A stretch of 64,000 nt of DNA. Origin: Talinum fruticosum. Its lineage: Eukaryota > Streptophyta > Magnoliopsida > Caryophyllales > Talinaceae. The notes beneath the pieces are model-generated. The model did no database searches. It was not told the DNA's origin and saw only the letters and a program-made list of their open reading frames with translations. This document shows positions 1 through 11,900 of the stretch, one piece after another; position 1 is the first letter of the stretch; every line of letters begins with the position of its first letter. The translations under genes were made by a program, and so were the position numbers. The stretch covers positions 2,356,001 through 2,420,000 of the forward strand of contig JAITYX010000078.1 in assembly GCA_021018815.1 (NCBI GenBank), in the 5' to 3' direction.

Positions 1-1010
1 TTAGAATGATGTGAGAAAACAAACATACATGGACATGCTAAACAACATTAAAGCAACCAAAACATAACCAGGAAAACAATAAAGAAAGCGATAAAGGCAA
101 AAGTAAAGAAAGCGATAAAGAAAAGCTAGAAATAGAAATATTACATCGGTCGAGGAGGAATTTAAAGCGAATACATCTCTTAAACCATAATACGGAAAGC
201 AATAAAGACATAAATAAATATAACCATTCGAAGGTTGAATTATGGCCCTCGAGGTTGTCCCACTTTGTTGATCTAGATCTACACACTGGGATCTCTTGAT
301 GCACTGCTGGCAATCCGAAGAAAAGGGCTAGTTTTGTGAATGGTGTATAGGGTGTAGTAATGATTAGTTGAATGAGTGCCCAGAGATCATAATAATCGAA
401 TATTCTTTAGCTCTTTACACGGATTCAACGGTGAAAGATGAATGCTTACGAAACTTCAGCAGAGTGACGTTTAGGTAAGAGTATTTAGATTGTCTTTCAA
501 CATCGTAATGTTAAGGCAGGAAGCCGTATGGGAATGAGAGTCATACGTCTCTATTTATAGGAGAGGAACTAGGTCACAAATGACCTATGGTTTGCCTCTT
601 ATCGATCGTCCAAACAGACTGAAATAAAATCGAGCCATATCCTAAGAGATAGAACCGGATCGAGCAAAAGGATAAAACCTGGATAAAAGAGGGAGGTGGG
701 TACCGGCCAACCGAGCGTTCCTAGGGTTTCCGACCTAGTTGTGCTTCTAAGAACTTAACAATGTCGAGACTTTAGTAGATATTTCCTTGCAAAATTGTTG
801 AAAGACTCCATACACCAGTAGGGCTACTTGTTGCCTTAAATTCCTTTACCTTCTTTTCTCGTGTGTGCTTTGCATGCCCAATGTGTGAAGCCATCATGAC
901 GTTGCATTATGTGATTTAAATCCTTCCTTTTTATTTTTTACTTAATGCAATTGTCTATCGAAAAACTACTCTTACAGTCCTTTTGTGTAATACTTGAAGG
1001 TTTGCTATTG
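1..1010. other. Non-coding sequence, probably TE-derived
   Basis: No reading frame here resembles a known protein. The text has the look of LTR or LTR-flank sequence, with a 'ctctatttatagg' stretch near 550 and moderate GC, and it runs into the dispersed repeat at 1011. I cannot assign it to a family. Confidence 0.4.
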
Positions 1011-1400
1011 AGAGTCCGAATCACCCTAAAAGGAGAGGGTGAATTGAGAAGGAATTTTACAAAATGAAAGGATTTTCTACAAAATATGAACTCGGAAAAT
1101 AGTTCGAGTCTATAATGAACTCGGAAAGACATAACACAAAAATACGTGGAAACCCTCCTAGGGTAGAAAACCACTGACAATGATCGATCCGGACACAAAG
1201 TCAAATCTACTATTTTAAATCCACAAAATACAAGGATTGACTCTTACAGAATTGCTCCTTGACAATTCAATACAAATTTTCCTTGCCACGTAAATTCCCT
1301 TATCTCGTTCTACTACTTCGTAATCGAGATAACCTTTACATCTAGGTACAACTGAGTTGAGTTAACCCTTACAGCTTAGTCAAGGGATGCTATAAAGAAT
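1011..1400 (+). repeat. Dispersed direct repeat, copy 1 (LTR-like; mate at 63592-64000)
   Basis: This block aligns over about 390 bases, in the same orientation, with the last 400 bases of the window. Shared landmarks in order are a 'caccctaaaaggagagggtgaat'-like start, 'tacgtggaaaccctcct', 'aatccacaaaatac', 'cagaattgct', and 'gagttaacc.ttacagct.agtcaaggga'. The copies differ at many positions and by small indels. The wording resembles plant Copia (SIRE-like) LTRs, but that family call is from memory of the style of sequence. Confidence 0.65.
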
Positions 1401-2436
1401 TGAAGTAAGTAAGAGTAATTACAAGACTTCTTCTTTTCAACTCGTAAAGTAAGAACTTAAGTACAGAGTTAAAAGCTAAACATTAAGAGTGTAAGATCTA
1501 AATGAATGTTTAGCAATAAGTTCATCAATCTTCAAGTCTTGTAAGATGGCCTCTATTTAGACTAAGCAAGGTAGAGTAGCCATTGTGACTCGATTCTCGG
1601 ACTAGGAAGTTTAACTAGCCGTTGCAACGGATAGTTTGAGTCCCTTAGAAAAGGAGTCGTTGTGAATATAAATGTTGTACTTCGGTGCTTGGCTCAAAAG
1701 GTGGTCCAACCCACTAGTTGTGACTGAAATTTGGAGTAGAAATAGCCGTTAGACTCAAAGTTGAAGTTTACTATATTTGGAAACAAACAACCCCGACACG
1801 AGTGTTTGAACCTATTCTGAACCAGTGACTTTTCCGTTTGTTGGTGTTTAACGGTTAGAAGCGAGGTTGCTTTTGCTTTTAAAAATGAGATTAAAACACT
1901 TTAATCAACCTACAAAAGCAAATCAAAATGGTACCCAAAGTATAAAAATACTTTGGTCCAAGATTAGGCGAGGATTTTATTAATTCAAATAATTAAGCAC
2001 TTAATTATCCTTAACCCGAGTAAATGGAATTTTGTGAGTCTAATATTCAATAGGTTCTAATTTCATTTTGTATAGACACCATGCATCAAATTAGTCAAGT
2101 AAATAATTTCAGTTAATAAATATGAATTAGAAAGATGAATTAACGCATCGAGCTCGAAGAAGTTATGTGTGTGAAATTATGTACTCATGATAATTGTCTA
2201 AATTGCATCCGAGTGGGTTAGAAATCCAAATATGTGTGTTTTACTCTTTCCGAGTAGGTCGGACAATAATGAAAAGTTAAGGATGATCTTCTTAAAGAGT
2301 GAGAGGAAAAGCATTAGAATAATACCCGGAAGAAGTGCTTCCAAATGTTAGTGTAACGGACAATCTTTTTAGTACCTCAAGTTTAGTGTGTAAGACAAAG
2401 AAAGGGATGAATTTGCATATGACGACTGGAGTATAA
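1401..2436. other. Continuation of LTR-like non-coding sequence
   Basis: No coding frame is seen. The sequence continues smoothly from the repeat at 1011-1400 and probably belongs to the same old LTR up to about 2.1 kb. Its mate at the window end runs off the edge, so this part cannot be compared. Confidence 0.35.
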
Positions 2437-3170
2437 AAGGAGAGTTCACTATTAATTCCTCATGCTCTATTAGATGGTCTTCCTCTGCCGCAATGTACTT
2501 GTACTTCTTTATGGAGGTCTTGAGCTTGATTCGGCAGGTGTTGGTACAAATGTTGGTGGAATAGGTATTTTTCGTGGTCTACCTCTACTTCTTGGTGGTG
2601 GGAGTGCCATATAAGATGTACTATTGTCTTTAAAAGGATATCCTCTCTTGATGTGGCAAGTTTGGTTACAAATAGAGCGGAGTTATCCGTCGTCCATATG
2701 TAGATGTTGAGTTGTTTTGCTCCAACTGTAGAGTTGTGAGTTTGGTATCTAAGTGGTCAAGGGAGGGGTGAATATTGTTGTGTCTGTTTCATCCAGGTGA
2801 GGCTCTTCCAAGTTTTCATCATTTGGATTTGGCAACGTTTCAACCGCTAGTTCAAGTTGATCTATGCCATGCATTATGTATACATTTACTTCCCGATTTC
2901 CTCTTATGGTGTTTATCATGTCAATTGCTTCTTTATCATTAAACACCTTCCTAAGTTCATAATTTGTCTTAGTACTAGGAATTAAGTAAAAGAAATCGGT
3001 GATACCTTTATATTCGATTTCTTGGGCTATTTTTTTAATCCAAAATATGAAAATATGTCTATATCAACGAGCTCAATAGATCTAATGTACCCACTTTCGT
3101 ATTGAAGTGTTACGTTGTAGACAAATTTACTATTGTGATATAAGTGACGCAGAATGTCATTCCCACCCAT
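2437..3170 (-). pseudogene. PB1-like / zinc-knuckle / AT-hook pseudogene, copy A (MULE-derived)
   Basis: The minus-strand frame opens with an ATG at 3170. It reads through a PB1-like segment (LQYESGY, then DIDIFSYFGLK), loses frame by one base in an A-run near 3030, and continues with ITDFFYLIPS, ELRKVFND, AIDMINTIRG and VNVYIMHGID to a stop at 2749. Below that stop other frames show a CHIK-like knuckle remnant, a SRGRPRK AT-hook and a second GRGRPSN motif. PB1-like N-termini and zinc-knuckle/GRPRK C-termini are typical of plant MULE transposases; the catalytic core that should lie between them is absent. Copy B (23080-23691) has the same abridged layout and matches IPPTF.P.P downstream, so the core was missing before the two copies separated. 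It cannot encode an intact protein. Confidence 0.7.
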
Positions 3171-3438
3171 TATAGTGGCTTTGAAGATACTAATAGACAT
3201 GAAAAAGAGAAATTCAGGAGTAGCAAATTGATAGAAGCGAGATATGCAAGAAAAAATTACAACTAATGTCCATTATAAACCGTAAATCAGAATAATTGTT
3301 TATATATAACAAACTTACATAATTTCTACTCGAAATAAAATCTAACTATACAATAATGGAATTTATATGAAATTTGTAGTTATGGGAAATATACGAAGTT
3401 AAATTAGGGGAACTTTCGAACAAATGAAAAGTAATATT

Positions 3439-3443
3439 GTTTA
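3439..3443. repeat. Target-site duplication (left) of solo LTR
   Basis: GTTTA lies directly before the TGTAATACCC end of the LTR and is repeated at 6719-6723. Confidence 0.8.
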
Positions 3444-3859
3444 TGTAATACCCGAATTTTAAAGAAAAGTAGTCGGGAAGTATAGAATTGTGGAGTATTA
3501 TTCCCCATGACTAGGGAGTTGAGTGACTGAGTTTATTTACGGCCAAACATATTACATGAGTATCCCGTTGGAGGCTGGTATTGAATAAATTAAATCAAGG
3601 AAATTGCCTCCCTTTTATCCGAACTAAACTGTTGGGTGATTAGGAATTGTCGTGGCCGACGTATTAAAATAAGTTAAGACGCGAGAGGCATAAGGGGACG
3701 AAGAAAGGCAGAGGCGTGGATTTGTTTTATGTAGAAAAGATTACTTTGGTCATGAAAAGATAAATGAGGTTTAATGAAGAGGTGGGTTTTGGTTTAAGTG
3801 GAGAAATGAGATAGAAATCAATTTGGGGGTCCAATTAGGATCATTAACCGACCCAATTA

Positions 3860-4440
3860 GGCGGTGGAAAAAGAGGAAAGGAAAGAGGACTCGGGGGTGC
3901 CCGAGCAAGCAAAGAAAGAACAAGCGGGTGAAACGAGAGAGAGAGAGGGAGAGAGCGTGCGGAGCCGGAGCAGAGGCCGGTGGGCCGCCTAAACGGCGAG
4001 CGGCCGGTGGGCAAAGGTCGAGTAAGGGCTCGGGAAGGCAAAAGGAAAAGAAACGAAGCAAAAGAGGGTCGGGCGAGAGGAACCGAGAGGGAAAGAAGGC
4101 GACGGTGCGAGGGCCCGGGAGGCCGAGCGGGGCTAGCGGCGATCGCAAACCCGGAAAACGACGGTTGGCGACGTGAGCAGGAGGCGAGCGGGGAAGAAAG
4201 CGAGAGACCGGGACAGAGCGAGGGCGAAGGAAGGGCCCGAGCGGGAGCAGCGCGAGAGGTTCCAAGAGGCCGGAAATCGGGAAAGGTAGTGGCGAAAAGG
4301 GGAAGGACCGGCGGCGAACGCGTGAGGGCCGGACCGAGGGTGGCAGGAAACGAACCGCCGAACCGAAGCGAGAGTTCCTCGAAACCAAACGCAACCGAAC
4401 ACAGAGCGGAGATAGCAAACAATTCGATCAATTCCAAACC
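3860..4440. other. GC-rich, purine-biased block inside the solo LTR
   Basis: This block is strikingly G+C- and purine-rich on the plus strand compared with its AT-rich surroundings. Open frames of 90-217 codons overlap here on both strands, all of low complexity (Arg/Gly/Glu-rich or Pro/Ser/Leu-rich). Open frames in many registers at once are what stop-poor GC-rich sequence gives by chance, so I do not call a gene. Confidence 0.6.
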
Positions 4441-5551
4441 CGAGAATCCGAGGTGGGTAGTCTTATGCTCTAAACTATTAGTAATTTCGAAACCCAAATG
4501 GATTTGTTGTGAATGCTTGAATGTGTTATGTGAATATTAAATTTGTTGTGAACATTGAGTATCCGTATTGCATAACGAACCTAATCGTTGTTTAAGATTG
4601 AAATAAGAGCTTAGAATGGATTTAAGGAATTGAGAGGGCTGAATCATGAAATGAAAGGAGTTACTTGGGTTAAACGAGTAGAATTAAATTAGGAACTTCA
4701 AAGAGATTTAATAGTTACTTAAAGGTTGAATTGGAACTCGCTGATTACGAAGAGGTTAGATTGCATAGGTCAAAGGAGTAGTATTGAAGTTTCGATTAGC
4801 TATTAAGGATGAAGAGTTGGGACATGGATATGAATTATGAGCTAATTAAGTTTTAGAGATTCTTAAACTGCGGTATTAAGAGCTAATTACGAACATTAGG
4901 GAATGGTAGGTCGAAGTATAAAGAGGAGTATGAATTCGTATTGAGTAATGCGCAATTGGGACAAGTAAGTGAGAAATGGGTAATTGTGAGATTGATTACG
5001 TTCGAAGTATATTTAATTCCTCGAGGTTGAAGCGAGCGTGAAAATAAGCAAAGCTAGCGGAAACTGAATAATGAAAAGTGATTAAGAGTTACATAACTAA
5101 GGATGGACGAGCAAGAGTTAAGTACTGAGTTAGAGACATACAACGGGAATTTGAGGCAGGGAATGGTAAGGTTAAGTTAAGGAATTGGAGTAAAGACAGG
5201 GAGTTGAGGAAAGTTGAGACGTAAGCAAACAAAGTGGATTCACGAGTCGAGACATAAAGTGAGGAATGGAGGTGAAGAGAATGAATTGTGACGAATTGAA
5301 ACGTTAACTTAAGTAATATATGCTTGTGGTTATTGTGGCTCAAAAAATGGAAACTAATCGTACTAGAGTGGTGGATTGAGAAATGTATAGTTGGAAAGAG
5401 TTGAGAATGATTGCTTGCATTGAATGGTGGTTATTCGTATTAAGTGATTTCTTTACGTGATGCTCAAAAGTAGTTTTGAAAGGCGTTTGTATTTTACGTG
5501 AAATGATCCTTGAATGCAACTTCTTGTGAAATGCCTTTTAAATGTGAATGT

Positions 5552-5628
5552 GTTTTAAAGAAGCGAATCTTGTTTAAGAAAGTGAATCTTGTTTGAGAAA
5601 GTGAATCGGATTTAAGAAAGTGAAATTT
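5552..5628 (+). repeat. 19-bp minisatellite, about four units
   Basis: Units follow the pattern GTTTAAGAAAGTGAATCTT with substitutions: the first is slightly longer and more diverged, the next three are 19 bp each. It lies in the right half of the solo LTR. Confidence 0.8.
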
Positions 5629-5794
5629 AGAAGGGTGGCACGTGTGTCATGCCTTCTACGATGAGAAATTGATTGAGATCTTGGTTAGAAACCAAGTTTG
5701 ATAAGTGATTGTGATCACTTCGATTGAAATGAATTATGGGCTAAGATTGTTTAGACCAGAGGAAGGAGGTGGTCGTGCCTATCGGGCCACGGGG

Positions 5795-5920
5795 TCTCGA
5801 TATGCGTATCGGGATGCCCATCAACCGGAGAGGTTGATTCTTTCCTGATGAGGAAAGCGGAGCCTTCCGGGTATTTGACTAGAGATAGGTCCCGGAACCT
5901 GAGTCGGGGTAGCACCCCGA
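5795..5920 (+). other. Run of five short perfect or near-perfect hairpins in the solo LTR
   Basis: In order: TCTCGATA-tgcg-TATCGGGA (5795-5814), CAACC-ggaga-GGTTG (5822-5836), CTTTCCT-gatg-AGGAAAG (5840-5857), TTCCGGG...CCCGGAA (5865-5897) and TCGGGGT-agc-ACCCCGA (5904-5920). Five stems packed into 126 bases suggest a folded transcript leader or a decaying structured element. The function is unknown. Confidence 0.55.
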
Positions 5921-6718
5921 GAACCGCCTGGTGCTAGTTCAATCGTCGAAAGCCCCGAAAGAATTTTCGAAAGTATTTGAAAGAAAGTGCGGATGATTCC
6001 ACCTTGTGTAATGTGATTCATTCCTAAAATGATTGCAAATCGTGCTTCCAAATGATTAAAGTGTTATGAGTTTTATGTTGCAAATGATTTCAAGAGATTT
6101 CATTGAAAAGTATGTAGATTTCTATTACACTATTATGCTTTCGCGAGACTTCATTATTATGAGTATTATGTGTAAAGAATTTCCATTTTAAGGGTATAAG
6201 ACTCCGGTGAGCCCGTGGTTTATTGCTCACCCCCACAAATTCCCCCTCCTAGTGTTGCAGGTGCATTCTCGAGTGTGTGTGGTGCTTAGCTTATTCTGGA
6301 CCCCGTTGATTGGCGGTTTGTCTGGTTGCTTGCGCTATTTGAATCGCGGATGTGCATTCCTTATGTTTCTAAGTATTGTACTTGTAATTTAGTTTGTGTA
6401 GTTTGTACGTTGTAAGTTTTGTCGCATGATTGGTTGGACTCCGGCGTGTGGCCGTTGAGTTGTATACTCCGAGAGGGTGGCTCGTTGAGTTTTGTTATGC
6501 TTTTTATACAGGGTCTTAGGGCTTTAAGCCTAAGGATTAGTCCACTTTACAATCGAACTCTGCCGAAATTTTTAGGAATCTCGGATCCTTTTGGAAAACC
6601 ATCCTTATTATCTTCAAGTTGAGTTTAGACATGCCAAACCGACACCGAAAGAGCCTTGGGAGTTCCTTGAAGGAACTCAGCGATGTAATACTCCTAGGGG
6701 GTGTTTTGGGGTGTTACG

Positions 6719-6723
6719 GTTTA
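6719..6723. repeat. Target-site duplication (right) of solo LTR
   Basis: GTTTA directly follows the LTR end and matches 3439-3443. Confidence 0.8.
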
Positions 6724-7548
<825 letters not shown>

Positions 7549-7708
7549 TGATTTTTTCATATCAAGAAATAATATCAATAAGTTACAAATCACATATTTA
7601 TATTTTCAACCTTAAGATACAATAAAATAATAATTAAAAATGTAAATTGATTTACCTTTTTGCTTGTAAAGATAGTATTTAATTTTGTACTAAAAGTAAT
7701 TAAATAAA

Positions 7709-7786
7709 TATTAACTGAAAAAATATAGTTTGATTTATTTAATCTTTATCATTTAAATTATATATATTGTGTTGTAAATTTGTCTC
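7709..7786 (+). repeat. Left half of a duplicated flank interrupted by the hAT element
   Basis: This sequence plus 11387-11439 matches the uninterrupted copy at 11901-12028 nearly base for base. The hAT element sits exactly at the GTTATTAG site. Confidence 0.85.
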
Positions 7787-7794
7787 GTTATTAG
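7787..7794. repeat. Target-site duplication (left) of hAT element
   Basis: GTTATTAG, repeated at 11387-11394 and present once in the empty-site copy at 11978-11985. Confidence 0.9.
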
Positions 7795-7892
7795 CGGGGA
7801 CGGACCCACTGGGGAGTCGGTGGGGTCAACTGACCCCCTCTCAAAAAAAAAATAAATGTTTTATAGAATACAAAGTAAGCTGAAAGTTAATG

Positions 7893-7978
7893 TAGCTGAG
7901 ATGGTGAGAATGTCAAAAGTTACACACGGGGTCGGGGTTCGAATCCTAGTACAAGCAATCTCTTTTTTTTTTTTTTTT
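7893..7978 (+). ncRNA. tRNA-like Pol III sequence (SINE head or tRNA pseudogene)
   Basis: TAGCTGAGATGG (7893-7904) fits an A-box and GGTTCGAATCC (7936-7946) is a perfect B-box, spaced about 32 bases apart. A T-run of about 15 at 7963-7978 could end Pol III transcription. I cannot fold a full cloverleaf with an acceptor stem, so this is tRNA-derived rather than a functional tRNA. It lies inside the hAT 5' region. Confidence 0.55.
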
Positions 7979-8019
7979 CAAAATTTACCTGCTTCTTTCA
8001 TACTTATTTTCCATCTGCA

Positions 8020-8383
8020 GACAGAGCGCCGTTTTGCCCCACGACGCACGACACTGCCCTGCCCTTCCTGCTCTGCTTTGCCCCCACCACCGGACCAGGC
8101 CACCATTGTCGCCGCCCTCCGTCTTCTTGTGCTCGCCCAGTCGGGGTTAGTGGCGGAGGCTGCGGAGCCGTCCCTCTCCTCTCCCACTCCCAAACACACT
8201 CTCTCTCTCTCGCAGCCAACAACCACACCGGAGGAGGAGCCCCAAACGATTGCATTGCGGCCCACCACCGGCGCCGTCCACCGCCGCGCTAGCCGCCCGC
8301 CACGGTCGCCGTCCGCCACTGCCGCTCCTCTCCTCTCCCGCACCACACTCTCTCTACTCTATCATTGATTCATTCCCAAATCT
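8020..8383 (+). other. GC-rich 5'-leader exon of the hAT gene (putative)
   Basis: A C/T-rich leader, unlike the AT-rich surroundings, ends at a GTAAGT donor. It is open in several frames and shows only low-complexity Pro/Ser/Thr text, so I treat it as 5' UTR rather than coding. Confidence 0.45.
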
Positions 8384-8574
8384 GTAAGTTCACAACTTTC
8401 AAATTTTTCAATTTCAATTCAATTTAAGGTATAATTTGTTTGATGTTAGATTTAATTTCTTTAATTTTATCGTTAATTTATGTGATTTTATTGATTTTTC
8501 AATTTTATTTCATTCATTGTTTAGATTAATTTCGCGATAGAGGTTTGATTTTTGTTGTTTAATTTTTATTATAG
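8384..8574 (+). other. Putative 5'-UTR intron of the hAT gene
   Basis: It begins GTAAGTTC and ends TTTATTATAG after a T-rich tract. The acceptor lies six bases before the transposase ATG at 8581. The splice sites are read by eye only. Confidence 0.5.
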
Positions 8575-8580
8575 GTTAAA

Positions 8581-11049
8581 ATGCATAGATATTTCAAAAA
8601 GATAGCTACAGAACCCTCAATTCCTTCAAGTTCGAAATCGAAAATTCACCATTGAATGAAGAAGGCGATGCAAATATAAATCCTTCCCCTACAACTTGTG
8701 ATGCAAATGTCAATCCCACCCCTACAACGTGTGATGTAAATGACAATCCCTCTTCTATTGGGAGAAGTCGAGTTGATGTCAATGCACTTCCATCCGATCC
8801 GGGAGCAAGAAAACCAATGTCACAATATCATCCCGATGAGCAAGATGAGGTAAGAAGAGCATATCTCCAAAAAGGTCCCTTTCAACCCCGAAATCATACC
8901 TTCCCTCAAACGTCAATGTCTGGATATATGCGTAGATTTAATGTCTCCTGGTATGGTTTATACCGTAATTGGTTAGAATATAGCATAAAGGAAAATGCTG
9001 CATTTTGCTTGTGTTGTTATTTGTTTAAAAATGATGAAATGACCCATTTTGGGGGGATGCATTCACAAGTAAAGGATTTTCAAGTTGGAATAAGACAAAT
9101 AGATTCCGTAAGCACGTTGGTGGGGTGAATAATACGCATAATAAATGTGTTAAACGATGTGAAGACCTAATGATGCAAAGACAATCCATACAAACTGCAT
9201 TGAATAAACGATCTGAAGAAGCTAAAGCTGAGTATAGAACTCGTTTAAATGCTTCGATTGATGTGTCAAGGATTCTATTGTCCGAAGGTTTGCCTTTCCG
9301 AGGTCGTGATGAGAGCGAATTTTCAAGAAAGAAAGGACTGTTTAGAACTATTTTAAAGTTTTACGGGGAAAAGAACGACAAAGTTGGAAATGTTATTTTG
9401 AAGAATGCTCCTGGAAATTGTATAATGTATTCCCCAAAAATCCAGAAAGATATTGCAAGTGCTTGTTCAAGGGAAACTATTAATGCTATTGTTCAAGAAA
9501 TTGGGGATGGATATTTTTACTGTGTTAGCTGATGAATCCCGTGATGTTTCTTGTAAGCAACAAATGGCTATTGTTTTGAGATATGTTGACAAGATGGGGT
9601 TTGTCATGGAATGGTTGGTTAGTCTTATCCATGTTACTAGTACTACTTGTTGTGTCATTGCAAGAAGAAATTTATTACGTACTTGGTCAATTATCCTTGA
9701 GCCCATCACGAATACGAGGGCAAGGGTATGATGGGGCTAGTAATATGAGAGGTCACATCAATGGGCTTAGAAGTTTGATTCAGCAAGAAAATCCATCGGC
9801 ACATTATGTTCATTGTTTTGCTCATCAACTTCAATTGACTCTTGTTGCGGTTGCTCATAAACATGTTGATATTGAAAGGTTTCTTGATTTAGTTAATTTG
9901 ACTCCGAATATGGTTGGAGGCTCTTATAAGCGTAGAGATGAATATCGATTGAAACAATCTGAGAAAGTTGAAGAAGCATTGCGAATGGGGAGGTTCAAGC
10001 TGGAAAGGGTTTGAATCAAGAAGTTGGACTTCAAAGACCTAGCAACACTCGTTGGGGTTCTCATTATAAAACATTCATGAATCTTATTGTCATGTTTGCT
10101 CCAATTGTTGATGTGCTTGATGCTCTTGCAACTGATGGAACCGAACCACAAGATCAACTTAAAGGTCAAGCTATTTTGGATGGTATTCGGACATATGACT
10201 TTGCCTTTTTATTACATCTAATGAAATTGGTGTTAGGCATTACTAATGCATTGAGTCAAGCTCTGCAAAGAAGGGATCAAGACATTGTTAATGCAATATC
10301 ACTTCTTAAAACAGACTAAGAAACAATTGCAACGTGCAAGGGATCAAGGATGGGACTCTTTGATAGATGATGTTAGTTCATTTTGTGTGAAGCATGATAT
10401 TGAGATTCCTAACATGCATGATTTCGCTCCTCTTCGTGCTAGGGGAAAGTCAAAACGTAGAGTTTCTTACGTGACAAATGAACACTATTATCGCATTGAT
10501 GTGTTTTATTCAATTCTTGATATGCAAATGCTAGAACTCAATAGTCGTTTTACGAAGCCAGCACTGAGTTGCTTCTTGGTTTGGCTTGTTTGAATCCTGT
10601 TGACTCTTTCTCCAACTTTGACAAGAACAAGATGCTCAAAATGGCTCGGTTGTATCCGGATGATTTTGATGAATTAGGCATTGAGGCCCTTAATGGTGAA
10701 TTGGATACTTTCATTGATAATATACTTGATGATGAGAGATTCTCTAACTTGAATGGACTTGGTGAACTGTCAACAAGGATGATTAAAACCAAGAAGCATA
10801 TGAGTTTTCCCCATGTACACTTGCTTTTGAAATTGGCATTGATTTTGCCCGTTTCTACAGACAACGGTTGAAAGAGTTTTTCTTCGATGAAGTATATCAA
10901 GACCAACTTACGCAATCGGATATCGGATGAGTTTTTGAATGATACTTGTTATTACTTACTTTGAAGATGATTTGTTTGAAAGTCTATCAAGTGATGACAT
11001 CATGGAGCGCTTTCAAAATATGAGGACTCGACGAGGACAATTACATTAG
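8581..11049 (+). pseudogene. hAT transposase, TTF/zf-MYM1-like, multiply frameshifted
   Basis: The start at 8581 reads MHRYFKKIA, the usual opening of this class. The coding track then passes through a TTF-type zinc-finger region (WYGLYRNW, CLCCYLF, about 8935-9030), a DUF4371-like region (SRILLSEGLPFRGRDES), the catalytic start LADESRDVS (about 9525), GQGYDGASNMRG, VHCFAHQLQL, SNTRWGSHY, and the C-terminal dimerisation domain (TVERVFSSMKYI, LRNRISDEFLND, about 10862-10945), ending at the stop in 11047-11049. About eight frame changes fall near 8640, 9120, 9500, 9650, 10010, 10310, 10570 and 10870, so no transposase can be made. The order and nearly full span of domains show that a complete gene decayed in place. 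The protein would have cut and pasted DNA at the element's terminal repeats. Confidence 0.9.
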
Positions 11050-11164
11050 ATGTAATATCATCTTTATGTAATATTAATTTTCAAAACAGATGTTAACTTT
11101 TGTATTTGTAAAGATGTTTGTAAAGATCGGTTGTATGTGAACTTAGGTTTATGAATATAAAAAG

Positions 11165-11330
11165 ACCTATGTGAATACTCCGAGCATGTGGCTCGTTGAG
11201 CTTGTATTGTTGATACTCCGAGCGTGTGGCTCGTTGAGCTTATGAATGTGTTTCGTGCGGGGTTAAGGCTTTAAGCCTATGGGATTAGCCATATTACGGA
11301 GGAAACTCTGCCGAAATTTTTACTTGTGTA
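11165..11330 (+). repeat. Fragment related to the solo-LTR tail (6435-6585)
   Basis: Shared landmarks are ATACTCCGAG.G..TGGCTCGTTGAG, GGCTTTAAGCCTA.GGATTAG and CTCTGCCGAAATTTTTA. Here the ACTCCGAGC...CGTTGAGCTT motif occurs twice (about 11176 and 11213). The fragment lies between the hAT stop codon and its right terminus. Confidence 0.75.
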
Positions 11331-11386
11331 CACTATTATTTAGTTTATTTCGACCCCCTTCAGTAAATTCCCGGGTCCGTCATCTG

Positions 11387-11439
11387 GTTATTAGTGTAAT
11401 TTTTTTCTAAAATTGTGATGAACTTTTTTCAAATATTTA
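11387..11439 (+). repeat. Right hAT target duplication and right half of the interrupted flank
   Basis: GTTATTAG at 11387-11394 is the second target copy. The following bases to 11439 match 11978-12028. Confidence 0.85.
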
Positions 11440-11900
11440 TGAACATCATTTGATTGTGTGTTATGTATTCAACAGCCCAATGAATTTCTTAGTTCTGTTC
11501 TCTATGATTTCTTCTTTTTTTTTTTATTGCGGCCCAAAGAGATATTGTAGGTTAGTTTTTGATTGTTTATCATTCTTTTAGGCTATTCCCTTGTAACTAT
11601 TAGAATCTTTTCATTATTGTTTTCGGATTAAATAGATAGCTCTATAATTTTGTGAAGTAAAATAATTACGGCTTGACATGAGCAATTGGTTTTAACTATG
11701 TAATTTTGTTTTTTTTTTATGGAAGGATTAAAGAATTATATATTTTTTATTTCTTTTGTAGTCAGTTTATTTATCTATTATATTATGTTAAAAACACTGG
11801 ATCATACTAATGTGGAAAGATTTTTATAATTAATTATTGAGCAAAGTTTTATTATCTCTATGAATAAAATAGTCGTGTTTTATTAATTGTAAATTTTTAA
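11440..11900. other. AT-rich spacer between the two copies of the duplicated flank
   Basis: No gene is seen. The sequence contains T-runs and short A+T tracts only. Confidence 0.5.

Larger units (their letters stand above)
3444..6718. mobile_element. Solo LTR, 3275 bp, probably Ty3/gypsy
   Basis: The block begins TGTAATACCC and ends GGGTGTTACG, an imperfect inverted pair whose last base has decayed from the usual CA. It is flanked by GTTTA on both sides (3439-3443 and 6719-6723). No second LTR, primer-binding site, gag or pol is present, so a solo LTR left by LTR-LTR recombination is the best reading. Its length is long for an LTR but within the range of Del/Tekay-type chromoviruses; that family call is inference. 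Inside are a GC-rich purine-biased block, a 19-bp minisatellite and a cluster of hairpins. Part of its tail recurs inside the hAT element at 11165-11330. Confidence 0.8.
7795..11386 (+). mobile_element. hAT DNA transposon, 3592 bp, inactive
   Basis: The element is bounded by the 8-bp duplication GTTATTAG. Its ends are imperfect inverted repeats: left CGGGGACGGACCCA, right (reverse complement) CAGATGACGGACCCG, sharing the core GACGGACCC. Inside are a tRNA-like segment, a GC-rich leader with a spliceable 5'-UTR intron, and a frame-broken TTF/zf-MYM1-like transposase. An 8-bp duplication and this transposase class both indicate hAT. The empty target site at 11901-12028 confirms both borders. The 3' portion carries a fragment resembling the tail of the solo LTR at 3444-6718. 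Confidence 0.9.

Noticed and set aside
3771..4540. Long open frames on both strands in the GC-rich block of the solo LTR
   Set aside because: Five frames are open at once, all low-complexity Arg/Gly or Pro/Ser/Leu text, and the block lies inside an LTR. This is chance openness from composition.
7893..7978. Functional tRNA gene
   Set aside because: The A- and B-box are present, but I cannot pair an acceptor stem or define an anticodon loop.
8020..8383. Protein-coding first exon of the hAT gene (170-codon frame)
   Set aside because: Low-complexity Pro/Ser text, open in other frames too; it ends at a donor followed by a separate ATG with the usual hAT start. UTR is simpler.
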